DNA from: Falsiroseomonas algicola
GTDB lineage: Bacteria; Pseudomonadota; Alphaproteobacteria; Acetobacterales; Acetobacteraceae
NCBI RefSeq assembly: GCF_011040385.1
Contig: NZ_JAAIKB010000010.1
Location: 120,979 to 184,978, forward strand
Direction of reading: 5' to 3'
Length of the DNA stretch: 64,000 bases
Below the pieces are notes generated by a model. The model saw only the letters and a program-made list of their open reading frames with translations. It made no database searches and had not been told where the DNA came from. Shown one piece after another: positions 25,710-34,791 of the stretch. The stretch's first letter is position 1. Each line of letters starts with the position of its first letter. The position numbers and the translations under genes are program-made.

Positions 25710-27147
25710 TGACGTCGCCATCCGCCAGGCGGGTCACGCCGACCAGGGTCGCGATCAGCACGGCATCCTCGCCGCCCGCGCCATCGGAATCGTAGCTGAG
25801 ACGCCCGTTCCGCGTATCGAACAGCACGGCCGGGCCATCGCCCGCCACCGGCGCGGCGCCCTGGATCAGCGGGCCGGAGGGGCCGAAGAACAGCCGGATC
25901 ACATCCTCCCCGGACACGAAGCCCAGGATGCGGTCATTCTCCGCCGTCGGGTTGATGTACATGAACACGTCTCGCGCGCCATCCGCGGTGGTGACCAGCA
26001 CATCGGCATCGACGCTGCCGAAGAAGGTATCCGCGCCCGCGCCGCCCAGCAGCGTATCGCGGCCGATGCCGCCCATCAGGAAGTCGTCGCCATCGCCGCC
26101 ATCCAGGCGGTCGTTGCCGGCATCGCCATAGAGCAGGTCGTTCTCCGCCCCGCCCAGCAGGCGGTCCGCGTCGTCGCCGCCCATCAGCGTATCGGCGCCG
26201 GCCTCGCCGAAGAGGGAATCGTTGCCCGCCTCCCCGACCAGGCTGTCGCCGCCGGCGCCGCCCTGGGCGCGGTCGTCACCCTCGCCACCGGCCACCACGT
26301 CGTCGCCGCCGTCGCCGAGCAGGCGGTCATTGCCATCCCCGCCTTCCAGCGTGTCGGCACCCTCGCCGCCCTGCAGCGTGTCGAAGCCGCCCTCTCCGCG
26401 CAGCCAGTCGAGGCCGGAATCGCCGCGCAGCCAGTCGAACCCGTCCCCGCCATTCATCACGTCGTCACCGGCACCACCGCGCGCCAGATCGTCGCCGGCG
26501 CCTGCCTGGATCGCGTCGTTCCCCGCCCCGCCATCCAGCGTATCGGCGCCGACGCCCCCATTCAGCACGTCATTCCCGGCGCCGCCGATCAGCCAGTCAT
26601 TGCCGGCATTGCCGGACAGGTCGTCATCATCCTGGTCGCCCATGATGGTGTCGTCACCCGTCTCGCCATGAATCACGTCCCTGCCGCGACCGCCGCGCAC
26701 GCTATCGTCGCCGGCGCCGGCATGGATCGTGTCGCGGTTCGTGCTGCCCGTCAGCGTGTCGTCGCCTTCCCCGGTCACCATCAGCCACCGCCGCCCCGCC
26801 AGGGACCCGTCGATGTAGAGGCCCATCGTGGCATCGGGGTCGAGCGCCAGGCGCACATTCTCGAGCGCGAGGTAGCCCGGGGTGCCGAAGACCTCGGCCG
26901 CGAAGCTCGCCGTGCCGTAGATCGGCTGCGATGGCGCGCCGTAGCCGCCGAGGTAGAGATACTCGGAGGTGAAGGCGGCGCTCGGCGTCCCCGGCACGGC
27001 GAAGCCGCTGCTGCCATCGCCCCAGTTGAGCGCGGTGATCCGGGTGGCCAGGTCCGGCCCCGTCGTGAACAGCCACACCACCTGCAACTGCGTGGCGTCC
27101 GGCGTCACCCGGCGCTGGAGGAACACCACATCGACGAGGAATGACAT
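25702..27147 (-). CDS. RTX calcium-binding repeat protein, likely type I secreted
   Basis: A 481-residue acidic protein. Residues about 125-385 are a long run of nonapeptide repeats of the form GGxGxDxLx (for example GGAGNDWLIGG, GGDGNDRLLGD), which fold as a calcium-bound beta-roll. The N-terminal 120 residues are not recognised (LQVVWLFTTGPDLATRITAL). No N-terminal signal peptide is seen, as expected for type I export through a C-terminal signal, but no transporter genes are in the window. A C10 tract (on its coding strand) lies about 110 bases upstream of its start. The subtilase 1 kb upstream carries the same kind of tail. Confidence 0.9.
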   Translation of the reverse strand: MSFLVDVVFLQRRVTPDATQLQVVWLFTTGPDLATRITALNWGDGSSGFAVPGTPSAAFTSEYLYLGGYGAPSQPIYGTASFAAEVFGTPGYLALENVRLALDPDATMGLYIDGSLAGRRWLMVTGEGDDTLTGSTNRDTIHAGAGDDSVRGGRGRDVIHGETGDDTIMGDQDDDDLSGNAGNDWLIGGAGNDVLNGGVGADTLDGGAGNDAIQAGAGDDLARGGAGDDVMNGGDGFDWLRGDSGLDWLRGEGGFDTLQGGEGADTLEGGDGNDRLLGDGGDDVVAGGEGDDRAQGGAGGDSLVGEAGNDSLFGEAGADTLMGGDDADRLLGGAENDLLYGDAGNDRLDGGDGDDFLMGGIGRDTLLGGAGADTFFGSVDADVLVTTADGARDVFMYINPTAENDRILGFVSGEDVIRLFFGPSGPLIQGAAPVAGDGPAVLFDTRNGRLSYDSDGAGGEDAVLIATLVGVTRLADGDVII

Positions 27148-27253
27148 CCGCTTTCTCCCGAACCGGCCCCTTCAGCCGGGCCGGGGGGAGAGTGCAACAG
27201 TGCACAAGAGTGTAAAATATGCAGCCCGCCGCAACCCTGGCGCGCATCGGGGC

Positions 27254-27263
27254 GGGGGGGGGG
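27254..27263. repeat. G10 homopolymer tract upstream of the RTX gene
   Basis: Ten consecutive G on the plus strand, about 107-116 bases before the RTX protein start and 36 bases beyond the pirin stop. It is the longest G run noticed in the window and is a site where replication slippage could change length. Confidence 0.8.
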
Positions 27264-27265
27264 AA

Positions 27266-27289
27266 GCCGGGACGCCAAGGCATCCCGGC
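27266..27289 (-). terminator. weak hairpin after the pirin gene
   Basis: On the minus strand GCCGGGA (27283-27289) pairs with TCCCGGC (27266-27272) across a 10-base loop, 9 bases after the pirin stop. It is followed by TTCCCC rather than a T run, so termination is only possible. Confidence 0.35.
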
Positions 27290-27298
27290 CCCGTTCGG

Positions 27299-28009
27299 TC
27301 ATTCCTCCGCGACTTCTACCATCACGACCTCCGCGTCCTCGGTCGCGGTGATGGTCACCTCCGCCTCCCGCGCGATGCCGACGCCGTCGCGTTCGTTCAG
27401 CGCCGCGCCGTTCACCGTGGCCGAGCCCTTGGCCAGCACCAGATAGGCGGCGCGACCTTCGGCCAGCGGCTGGGTCAGCGTCTGGCCCTTGGCGATGGTC
27501 GCCGCCATCACCGCGCCGTTGACGTTGATGGGCAGCGCGCCCGTCCCCGCATCGCCGGGACGGCCGGAGGCCAGGACCTCGAACGCCGCCTCGCGGTTCG
27601 CCTTGGGGAAGGACTTGGCGCCCCAGTTCGGCTTGGCGCCGCGCTTGTCCGGCATGATCCAGATCTGGAAGATCTTGGTCGTCTCCGGCTCCAGGTTGTA
27701 TTCGGCATGCACCACGCCCGTGCCGGCCGACATGATCTGGACGTCGCCCGCGCCGGTCCGGCCCTCATTGCCCATGTTGTCGCGGTGGGTGATCGCACCT
27801 TCCCGCACATAGGTGATGATTTCCATGTCGCGGTGGGGATGCGCGTCGAAGCCCGTACCGGCCGCGATCTCGTCATCGTTCCACACGCGCAGGCGGCCCC
27901 AGTTCATGCGCTTGGGGTCGTGGTAGTTGGCGAAGGAGAAATGGTGCTTCGCCTTGAGCCAGCCATGGTTCGCACCGCCGAGGCTGGTGAAGGGTCGGAC
28001 GTCGATCAT
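27299..28009 (-). CDS. pirin family protein (cupin)
   Basis: A 236-residue protein with the pirin N-terminal cupin: FDAHPHRDMEIITYVREG holds the conserved metal-binding His-x-His, and GVVHAEYN continues the site. Bacterial pirins include quercetin 2,3-dioxygenases and redox regulators; which applies here is not known. ATG 28009 starts MIDVRPFTSLGGANHGWL, the family's usual beginning. The gene stands alone, 138 bases downstream of the next minus-strand gene start region. Confidence 0.92.
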   Translation of the reverse strand: MIDVRPFTSLGGANHGWLKAKHHFSFANYHDPKRMNWGRLRVWNDDEIAAGTGFDAHPHRDMEIITYVREGAITHRDNMGNEGRTGAGDVQIMSAGTGVVHAEYNLEPETTKIFQIWIMPDKRGAKPNWGAKSFPKANREAAFEVLASGRPGDAGTGALPINVNGAVMAATIAKGQTLTQPLAEGRAAYLVLAKGSATVNGAALNERDGVGIAREAEVTITATEDAEVVMVEVAEE

Positions 28010-28146
28010 GGGATATCTCCCGTTCCTGTGGCCTGGGAATGTCCCTGGCCGTCTTGTCGGGCGGAGAGATAGGACGGTCCTGCGCCTTTCCACAGCCGGC
28101 ATGTCCGCATCACCCCCATTCACCGCGTCAATGAGGGCCGGCCGCC

Positions 28147-30150
28147 TCAGGCAAAGATGAAGTCGCCCGATGTCAGGCTCGAGACCCGCGCCACATGCCC
28201 CACCAGTTCGTCGGCGGCGTCGTAGCGGCCATTGCCGTTGAGGTCCGCCAGGATGCCGATCCCCGCCACGCCGCCCAGCGTCATGGACGACAGGAAATAC
28301 ACCCGCACATCGTCGGAGAGCTGGATGCGGTCGCCCTTCGCGAAATCCATGATCTGCGCGTAGTCGCCCCGGCCCGCATTGGCGGCGGCGCCATCGTTGT
28401 AGAAGACGCCGCGCGCATCGCCGAGCACGAAGATGTCGTTGCCCGCGCCGCCGGTCAGCCGGTCGATGGTGCCGCGGCCGAGCGTGCCGGCGCCGGCGGG
28501 GATGCCGCACAGCACCTCCCCGGCCGCGGTGCCGACCAGCGAGTCGTTGCCCGCGGTGCCGATGATGGCGGCGGGCGTCGCGGGCGGCGTCGGGGTCGTG
28601 CCGGGCGAGGTTGCCATCAGCGCGCCGATGTCGAGCCTCCCGCCCGTCGCATCCGCCCCCTGCATGGAAGCGGTCGGCGCCGCGCTGCCCAGCAGCGCCG
28701 CCTTGATCTGCGCCGCGCTCGCATTGGGGTTGGCCGCGGCGTAGAGCACCGCCGCCCCGGTCACATGCGGCGTCGCCATGGAGGTGCCGCTGTAGCTGCC
28801 ATAGGAATCGCCCGGCAGGGTGGAGAGGATGCCCTGCCCCGGCGCCGCGATATCGACCGTGCTGGCGCCGTAGTTGGAGAAGCCGGCCCGCGCGCCCGTG
28901 CTGGTCAGCGCCGCCACCGCGACCACGGCGTCATAGCCCGCGGCGGCCGTGGTGCCGTAGTTCGACGGCCAGTTGGCGACGACATCGTTGTTGTCGCCCA
29001 CGCCATCCGCGCCGCCATTGCCGGCGGCGGCGATGAACAGGATGTCCTGCTTGGCGCCCCGCGCCACCGCATCCGCCACCGCCTGTGAATAGGCGCCGCC
29101 GCCCCAGGAATTGTTCGTCGCGACGAAGTTCTCGCCCTTCGTGGCCGCGGCCGCCGCACCGGTGAAATAGTCCAGCGCGCGCACGGCGGCGGAGGTGCTG
29201 CCGGATCCGTTCGCGGCCAGGAACTTCAGCGCCACCATCTGCACGTTCCAGGCGACACCCGCGACGCCGATGCCGTTGCCGCCGGCCGCGCCGATGGTGC
29301 CGGAGACATGCGTGCCATGGCCGTTGTCGTCGAAGGGGTCGTTGTCGTTGTTGGCGAAGTCCCAGCCGACCAAGTCGTCACGGTAGCCGTTGCGATCCTC
29401 GTCGATCCCGTTCTCCCAGCGCGAATCGTTCAGCAGGTCACCGGCATCGATGCGGCCATTGCGGTTGATGTCACTGACCAGCTTCGCATTGGCGCTGGCG
29501 TTCAGGTCGCGGAAGGTGATGAGGCCGTCGCGGTCCGTGTCGCTCAGCTGCGACCGCAGCAGCGACGGGATCTCGTTCTGGTTCAGCCAGACATTCAGGT
29601 AGAGGTCCTGGTGGCGGTAGTCGATGCCGGTATCGACCACGCCGACCACCGTCTTCATCGATCCCAGCTGCCCGGCCGCCCAGGCCTCGTTCGCCTGACT
29701 GCCGAAGGCGTTCTTCAGCGTGCCGGTATCGCCCAGCATCCCCCACATCCCGCCATTGGCGTAGCGCGGGTCGTTGCTGACGGCGGCGATGGAGAGTTCG
29801 GCATCGGCCTCCGCGAAGGTGATGCCGGCCAGCGGTGCCAGCAATTCCATCGCCGCTTCCGTGGTGATGCCTGGCGCGGCGGAGACCGCCGCCAGGGGGC
29901 CGGCGCCAGGCTCCGCCGCGCGCAGCCATTGCGTCACCTCCCCACCCAGCGCATCGAGCGCCGCCTGGATGATCGCGGGCGTCGCCTCCGGCGCGAACTG
30001 CACGATCAGGGCGGCGGGTTCCGGCAGCGGCGCCACGGCCTGAGCCTCCGGAGCATCGGGCAGCGGGGCCGGCGGGGTTACCGTCCAGAGCCGGGGCGCG
30101 GCCTCCTCAACGGTCTCGGGCAGGGGCGGCAGGGGGGCGATGGGCAGCAC
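28147..30150 (-). CDS. S8 subtilisin-like serine protease with calcium-site insert and RTX tail
   Basis: A 667-residue protease. The catalytic triad is Asp173 (VVDTGIDYRH), His278 (NGHGTHVSGT) and Ser457 (SGTSMATPH). Between Asp and His an insert at about 203-260 carries three Asp-rich calcium loops (DTDRDGLITF, DINRNGRIDA, DEDRNGYRDD). The C-terminus has two RTX-type segments (GTAGNDSLVG and GGAGNDIFVLG) and ends DFIFA, like type I secretion signals. There is no N-terminal signal peptide; residues 1-120 look like a Pro/Ala-rich propeptide with inhibitor-like region. GTG 30150 is the start used. Likely secreted by type I export and calcium activated (inference). Confidence 0.93.
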   Translation of the reverse strand: MLPIAPLPPLPETVEEAAPRLWTVTPPAPLPDAPEAQAVAPLPEPAALIVQFAPEATPAIIQAALDALGGEVTQWLRAAEPGAGPLAAVSAAPGITTEAAMELLAPLAGITFAEADAELSIAAVSNDPRYANGGMWGMLGDTGTLKNAFGSQANEAWAAGQLGSMKTVVGVVDTGIDYRHQDLYLNVWLNQNEIPSLLRSQLSDTDRDGLITFRDLNASANAKLVSDINRNGRIDAGDLLNDSRWENGIDEDRNGYRDDLVGWDFANNDNDPFDDNGHGTHVSGTIGAAGGNGIGVAGVAWNVQMVALKFLAANGSGSTSAAVRALDYFTGAAAAATKGENFVATNNSWGGGAYSQAVADAVARGAKQDILFIAAAGNGGADGVGDNNDVVANWPSNYGTTAAAGYDAVVAVAALTSTGARAGFSNYGASTVDIAAPGQGILSTLPGDSYGSYSGTSMATPHVTGAAVLYAAANPNASAAQIKAALLGSAAPTASMQGADATGGRLDIGALMATSPGTTPTPPATPAAIIGTAGNDSLVGTAAGEVLCGIPAGAGTLGRGTIDRLTGGAGNDIFVLGDARGVFYNDGAAANAGRGDYAQIMDFAKGDRIQLSDDVRVYFLSSMTLGGVAGIGILADLNGNGRYDAADELVGHVARVSSLTSGDFIFA

Positions 30151-30207
30151 GCGGCAGACCTCATGAGAAGTTGCCTCAAAATTTAGACCCCACCCCTGAA
30201 CGAATCA

Positions 30208-30765
30208 CTAAACCGTGATCCGCCAGCGTAGCGCCGCCCCCCCGCCATGCGAGGCCGTCTTCCTGAAGCGCTCCACCAGCACGCCGCCCTGCGCCCGGAT
30301 CACCGCGATGGAGGCCTCGTTGGCGGGATCGGTCGTCAGCTCCACGAAGGGCAGGCCGAGCGGCGCGATCTCCGCCAGCAGCAGGCCGAGCGCACGGGTC
30401 GCATGCCCCTCCCGCCGCCGCCAGGGCACCACGCCGTAGCCGACATGGCCCAGCACGTGGTCGGGCAGCGCCGCCGTGCCGGGCTGCCAGCGCATGTTCA
30501 CGACGCCGCAGAACCCATCCGCGACGATCCAGCGGGAGAAGCCGGGCAGCCGCGGGACCGCGCTGCCATCGGGCAGGATGACCGGCGCGCCCTTCGCCTC
30601 CCGCTCATCGAGCGAGGCGAGGAAGGCCGCGGGGTCCGCCGCGATGGCATCGAGGTGGCGGAGCCGCGTCGCCTCCGGCGCCACCGCCGTCGGCGACCAG
30701 CCACGGGCGAGCGCGGCCTCGTACTCCGGCAGCAGTTCGGCATCGGGGATGCGCAACGCGGTCAT
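30208..30765 (-). CDS. GNAT family N-acetyltransferase
   Basis: A 185-residue protein with the acetyl-CoA binding region GHVGYGVVPWRRREGHATRA (R/Q-x-x-G-x-G/A type) and the following ELTTDPANEASIAVIRAQGG that ends GNAT domains. The substrate is unknown. ATG 30765 is the start; the longer open frame upstream is shadow. It is divergent from the DUF1203 gene with about 96 bases between. Confidence 0.88.
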   Translation of the reverse strand: MTALRIPDAELLPEYEAALARGWSPTAVAPEATRLRHLDAIAADPAAFLASLDEREAKGAPVILPDGSAVPRLPGFSRWIVADGFCGVVNMRWQPGTAALPDHVLGHVGYGVVPWRRREGHATRALGLLLAEIAPLGLPFVELTTDPANEASIAVIRAQGGVLVERFRKTASHGGGAALRWRITV

Positions 30766-30861
30766 GCCGCCAAGCCTGCCGCTTCCGCATGCCGGCGCAA
30801 CGCGCGGATGGCGAAGCGCGGCCCCGCGCCGCCAGCATGGCGCCATCGCAGGAGCCCAAGC

Positions 30862-31353
30862 ATGACCGCCTTCCGCTGCATCCCCATCCCCGCCGAGACC
30901 GCGACGCGCTGGCGCGAGACGGGCCGCGACGACCGCGGCAATGCGCTGATCCGGCGCACCGTCGATGGCCCCGGCTTCCCCTGCCGCCACTGCCTGCGGC
31001 TGGGCCAGCCCGGCCAGGTCATGCTGCTCGGCAGCTACGACCTGCCGCGCCCGCTTGGCGTCTATTGGACGCCGAGCCCGATCTTCCTGCATGCCGAGGA
31101 GGCCGACTGCCCGCGCTTCGAGGAGGCGGACTGCATCGCGCCGACGGTGCTGGCCAACGGCCTGGTCTCCGTCCGCGCCTATGACGGCGACGACCTCTGC
31201 CTCTACGATCTGGGCCAGGTGACGGAGGGGGCCGAGGTCGCGGCGCCGCTGGCCCGGGCGCTGGCGGACCCGCGCACCGCGCATGTGAACATCCACACCG
31301 CACGACCGGGCTGCCTGCTGGTGGCGGTCGCGCGCCTCAGCGATCCAGCATGA
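30862..31353 (+). CDS. DUF1203 family protein
   Basis: A 163-residue protein matching DUF1203: start MTAFRCIPIPAETATRWRET, the CRHCL pair in FPCRHCLRLGQPGQ, GPSIFLHA-like segment SPIFLHAEEADC, and the ending HVNIHTARPGCLLVAVAR. The two cysteines hint at a metal or redox role, but no function is established for the family. It overlaps the 3' end of the convergent hypothetical gene at 31337 by 17 bases. Confidence 0.88.
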   Translation: MTAFRCIPIPAETATRWRETGRDDRGNALIRRTVDGPGFPCRHCLRLGQPGQVMLLGSYDLPRPLGVYWTPSPIFLHAEEADCPRFEEADCIAPTVLANGLVSVRAYDGDDLCLYDLGQVTEGAEVAAPLARALADPRTAHVNIHTARPGCLLVAVARLSDPA

Positions 31354-31966
31354 AGGGCGCGTAGTGCGCGAGGATGCCGTCGATGGCGCCCTCCCCGTGC
31401 TCCTCCTCGATCCCCTCCACCACATCGGCCGTCGCCGCCGCGCCGATCGCCTCGGGCGGCAGCGCCGCGCGGATGAACTCTTCCGGCCCCGCATAGACGG
31501 CGTAGTCACCCTCATTCGCATGGATCGCGAAGGAGAGGTCTGCCGGGAACAGCATATGGAAGCCGGTATAGTGCGCCTCGAAGAAGCGAGAGGTCGGGTC
31601 CGGATCGGTGGCCACGCGCCAGACGGCGGAGGGGCCTTCGATCATCGGGTGGACCGAAGTACCAAGCAGGAAGGCATGGCCGCGACTCCGAGCTGCCTCG
31701 GCGAGCCGGGCGACCCATTCCTCCTTCCACATGAGGTAGTGATCCACGAGCTGTACGCGCCAGCCGCGACTGCACAGCCAGGCATTCGATAGCCGCGTGC
31801 CAGCAACGCCATTCGGGGCGATGAATGTCTCGAGGGTCGTCCAGGCGAGATCATGCAGCGCAATCTGCTGCCCAGCCGTCCCCGCACGAGGCATCTCGCC
31901 GAGCGTCTCGAGGATACCGGCCGGGCTCGGTTTGGCCGTGGGAGTTTCAGGCATTGAATCAGCCAT
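31337..31966 (-). CDS. hypothetical protein, intact copy of a tandem duplication
   Basis: A 209-residue soluble protein with no family I recognise. It contains GFHMLFPADLSFAIHANEGD and ends HYAPFMLDR. Start ATG 31966 has GAAAG at six bases; a GTG at 31996 would lie inside a hairpin and is less likely. Its last 80 residues and the matching DNA are almost identical to the fragment at 32024-32311, so this locus was duplicated recently. It overlaps the convergent DUF1203 gene. Confidence 0.7.
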   Translation of the reverse strand: MADSMPETPTAKPSPAGILETLGEMPRAGTAGQQIALHDLAWTTLETFIAPNGVAGTRLSNAWLCSRGWRVQLVDHYLMWKEEWVARLAEAARSRGHAFLLGTSVHPMIEGPSAVWRVATDPDPTSRFFEAHYTGFHMLFPADLSFAIHANEGDYAVYAGPEEFIRAALPPEAIGAAATADVVEGIEEEHGEGAIDGILAHYAPFMLDR

Positions 31967-31981
31967 CATCTTTCGCAAGAA

Positions 31982-32011
31982 GGGGCCGATCGGCACGCGC
32001 CGATCGGCCCC
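31982..32011 (-). terminator. perfect 13-bp hairpin between the duplicated genes
   Basis: GGGGCCGATCGGC (31982-31994) and its exact complement (31999-32011) enclose ACGC. On the minus strand it follows the broken copy's stop and is followed by TTCTTG, not a long T run. It may be a terminator or a protein site. Confidence 0.5.
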
Positions 32012-32023
32012 GGCCGAGACGCC

Positions 32024-32311
32024 TTATTCCAGCATGAAGGGCGCGTAGTGCGCGAGGATGCCGTCGATGGCGCCTTCCCCGTGCTCCTCCTCGATCCCCT
32101 CCACCACATTGGCCGTCGCCGCCGCGCCGATCGCCTCGGGCGGCAGCGCCGCACGGATGAAGTCTTCGGGCCCTGCATAGACGGCGTAATCGCCATCATT
32201 GGCGTGGATCGCGAAGGACAAATCCTCCGGGAACAGCATGTGGAAACGGCAGTAATGCGCCTGGAAGAAACGGTTGATGGCGCCCGCATCCGGCGGAATC
32301 GGAGGATTTTC
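32024..32311 (-). pseudogene. truncated second copy of the 31337 gene
   Basis: The frame after an in-frame TAG (32312-32314) encodes PDAGAINRFFQAHYCRFHML and then a nearly exact repeat of the C-terminus of the neighbouring intact protein (AIHANDGDYAVYAGPEDFIR, ending HYAPFMLE). The first 120 or so residues are missing and there is no start codon before the homology. A short internal ATG could give a 71-residue peptide, but this is best read as a decayed duplicate. Confidence 0.82.
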
Positions 32312-32339
32312 CTAGAACAAATCAAGAGCGTACGCAACG

Positions 32340-32380
32340 AAAAAATGCCCGGCGCCAGCCCCCGAAGGGCCAGCGCCGGG
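32340..32380 (-). terminator. Rho-independent terminator of the usp gene
   Basis: On the minus strand, beginning 17 bases after the usp stop, CCCGGCGCTGGCCC-TTCG-GGGGCTGGCGCCGGG forms a long stem with a UUCG-type loop, followed by CATTTTTT (A run 32340-32345 on the plus strand). It insulates usp from the pseudogene. Confidence 0.88.
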
Positions 32381-32397
32381 CGGGCCGCCTCAGCCGC

Positions 32398-33276
32398 TCA
32401 GCGGCACATCAGGATAGGGATCTCGCTGTTCTCCAGCACATGCCGCGTCACGCCACCCAGGATCAGCTGGCGCAGGCGGGAATGGCTGTAGGCGCCCTGG
32501 ACCATCAGGTCTGCGCCGAAATCCCGGGCGGCGCCGAGCAGGCCCGCCCCCACTTCCCGCGTCGCCGGCTTGAAGGGCACCACCTCCGCCTCGATCTCGT
32601 GCCAGCGCAGATAGGCGCGGATGCCCTCCGCCAGCGGCCCGCGGCGCTGGTAGTCGTCGGAGCAGAGGATGCGCACCGCCTGCGCCCGGTGCAGCCAGGG
32701 CAGCGCCGCGGCGACCGCCGCCGCGCTCTCCGCGCTGCCGTTCCAGGCGATGCAGACGCGGGACCCGATGACGGCGGGCGCCTGGCGCGGCGCGATCAGC
32801 ACGGGCCGCCCGCTGTCGAACAGCACGGCATGCAGCGCATCGCTGCTGCTGACATCCTCATCGGCCTCGGGATGCGGCACGACGGCCATGTCGTAGAGGC
32901 GCGACTGCTGCGCCACCACATCCTCCTCCCGCCCCGCGATCGCCTCGAAGGAGATGGTGACCCCCGGCACCTTCAGCGCCGTGTTGGGGTCGGAGGCCAG
33001 CGTCAGGTCGCCATGGACGGAGGCGAATTTCTCGAACAGGGAGCGCACGCGGCCGGCGCGCTCCCCGCTCTCGCGCTCGGTCGCGGCCATCATCTCCTCG
33101 ATCATGGCGCCGGACAGGCCCTCGCCCGCCAGGGGCGCGACGTCGCGGGCATCCACGCGCACATGGAGACAGTGCAGATGGGCATTCCAGATGCGCGCGA
33201 TCATCAGCGCGGTGGACATCGCGGCCTCCCCGGCCGCGGTCCCGGTCAATGGCAGCAGCAGGCGGCGATAGGCCAT
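32398..33276 (-). CDS. universal stress protein UspA family, tandem-domain
   Basis: A 292-residue protein with two Usp-like halves. The first starts MAYRRLLLPLTGTAAGEAAM. The second has VCIAWNGSAESAAAVAAALP and ends with the nucleotide-loop-like region MVQGAYSHSRLRQLILGG followed by VLENSEIPILMCR, the usual Usp end. Usp proteins bind ATP or other small molecules under stress. It is a single-gene unit with its own terminator. Confidence 0.93.
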   Translation of the reverse strand: MAYRRLLLPLTGTAAGEAAMSTALMIARIWNAHLHCLHVRVDARDVAPLAGEGLSGAMIEEMMAATERESGERAGRVRSLFEKFASVHGDLTLASDPNTALKVPGVTISFEAIAGREEDVVAQQSRLYDMAVVPHPEADEDVSSSDALHAVLFDSGRPVLIAPRQAPAVIGSRVCIAWNGSAESAAAVAAALPWLHRAQAVRILCSDDYQRRGPLAEGIRAYLRWHEIEAEVVPFKPATREVGAGLLGAARDFGADLMVQGAYSHSRLRQLILGGVTRHVLENSEIPILMCR

Positions 33277-33309
33277 CGCGCCCCTCCTCTCGTTGCAAAG
33301 CCTTCCGGG

Positions 33310-34791
33310 TTAACTGTATGCGCCGATTCCGCCAGACAAGGCCAGGGTGGCGCGGGCGGCATCGCGCGGCGCGGTGGCATCCAGGCGTTGCCAGGTGATC
33401 ACGCCGGGGTCTGCGGTGGCGGCGCTTTCCAGCACCGCGACGGTGGCGTCCGAGGCATCGCCGACGCGTTTCTCGACCCGTTCCCGCAGCACCGCCATCG
33501 GCGCTTCCAGCCAGAAGCCGGTGAAGGGGTGCGGCGCCGCCGCTTCCTCGGCCTCCGCGCGTCGGACCGGGTTCAGGAAGACGGCATCCAGCACCACCGA
33601 ATGCCCCGCCGCCAGCGCCTGCCGCGCGAGGTCGAACATCGCCGCATGAACCGCGAGGCTTTCGCCCTCGGCATAGGCCGAGGCCGGCAACTTCTCCTCC
33701 GGCGCCACGCCGGCGCGACGCTTGCGGATCTCATCCGTGCGCAGATGCAGCGCGCCCGGCGCCACGCCGAGATCGGGGGCGAGGTCCCGCGCCAGCCAGG
33801 TCTTGCCCGTGCCCTGCAGCCCGCCGATCGCGACCAGCCGAGGCGGCACCGGCGCCAGATGCGCCTCCGCCGCCGCGAGATACGCCATCCCGTCGCCGCC
33901 CCGCCGTGCCTCCACATGCGCCCGCACCATGGCGCGCAGCGCCATCCAGAAGGGCAGCGCCGCGAGCATCCCGATATCGGGATCGCGGGCGAGGTAGCGG
34001 TTCAGCACGCGGTTCGCGGCAGGGCGCTGGCCACGCCGGAGCAGGTCCATCAGCAGGAAGGCCAGGTCGTAGCCGGTATCGGTGGTGGCCAGTACCTCGT
34101 CGAATTCCAGCGCGTCGAAGGGCGTGGGCCGCCCCGCCAGCAGCACGAGGTTGCCGAGGTGCAGGTCGCCATGGCAGCGCCGCACCCGCCCGGCCGCCGC
34201 CCGCGCCCGCAGCAGCGGCGCCAGGGCTTCCAGCCGCGCCTGCATGGCGGCGCCGAGCGCCAGCACGCGCGCCTCCGGCAGCCCCGTCGCCAGGCAGTCC
34301 CGGACGTTGCCGGCCAGCACCGCCCCGGCCCGCCCCGGGGCATCGAAGCCCGGCGGCGCCGGCGCGGCCGCTTCGTGGCTCGCCAGCACCGCATCCGCCA
34401 TGGCGTCCAGCAGCTTCCCATCCAGCCCGCCGCGATCCGCGACGGCATCAAGGAAATCGGCCGCCGGCACCGGCGCCATGCGCAGCACCCAGTCCACCAC
34501 CGGGCCCTCGCCGCCCAGCGCCAGCGCGCCATCGGCGCCCCGCGTCACCGGCACCACATCCCGGTAGAGCCCGGGCGCCAGCGGCTGGTTCAGCGCGAGT
34601 TCCCGCCGCGCGAATCCCTCCCGCGCCTCCAGGGGCGCGAAATCGAGGAAACCCAGCGTCACCGCCTTCTTCAGCTTCCAGGCGGTGTCGGCACCCACGA
34701 AGACGGCGGAGATATGCGTCTCGATCGGATCGGCGCCCGAGAGGCGGCGGAGCAGCGCCGCGACCTCAAGCTGCTCCGCCGGGATGCTCAC
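33310..34791 (-). CDS. bifunctional aminoglycoside-phosphotransferase-like / AAA kinase protein
   Basis: A 493-residue fusion. The N-terminal 310 residues look like an APH-type kinase with the catalytic loop [15 protein letters not shown] and metal site FDALEFDE. The C-terminal 170 residues are a P-loop nucleotide kinase, with Walker [16 protein letters not shown]. This pairing is known as COG2187+COG0645 proteins of unknown substrate. GTG 34791 overlaps the pdxH stop by 4 bases (GTGA), which fixes the start and shows coupling to pdxH. Confidence 0.9.
   Translation of the reverse strand: MSIPAEQLEVAALLRRLSGADPIETHISAVFVGADTAWKLKKAVTLGFLDFAPLEAREGFARRELALNQPLAPGLYRDVVPVTRGADGALALGGEGPVVDWVLRMAPVPAADFLDAVADRGGLDGKLLDAMADAVLASHEAAAPAPPGFDAPGRAGAVLAGNVRDCLATGLPEARVLALGAAMQARLEALAPLLRARAAAGRVRRCHGDLHLGNLVLLAGRPTPFDALEFDEVLATTDTGYDLAFLLMDLLRRGQRPAANRVLNRYLARDPDIGMLAALPFWMALRAMVRAHVEARRGGDGMAYLAAAEAHLAPVPPRLVAIGGLQGTGKTWLARDLAPDLGVAPGALHLRTDEIRKRRAGVAPEEKLPASAYAEGESLAVHAAMFDLARQALAAGHSVVLDAVFLNPVRRAEAEEAAAPHPFTGFWLEAPMAVLRERVEKRVGDASDATVAVLESAATADPGVITWQRLDATAPRDAARATLALSGGIGAYS

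Noticed and set aside
26000..26760. Tandem-repeat DNA resembling a CRISPR or minisatellite
   Set aside because: The repeats are nonapeptide RTX coding repeats without fixed spacers or identical DNA units.
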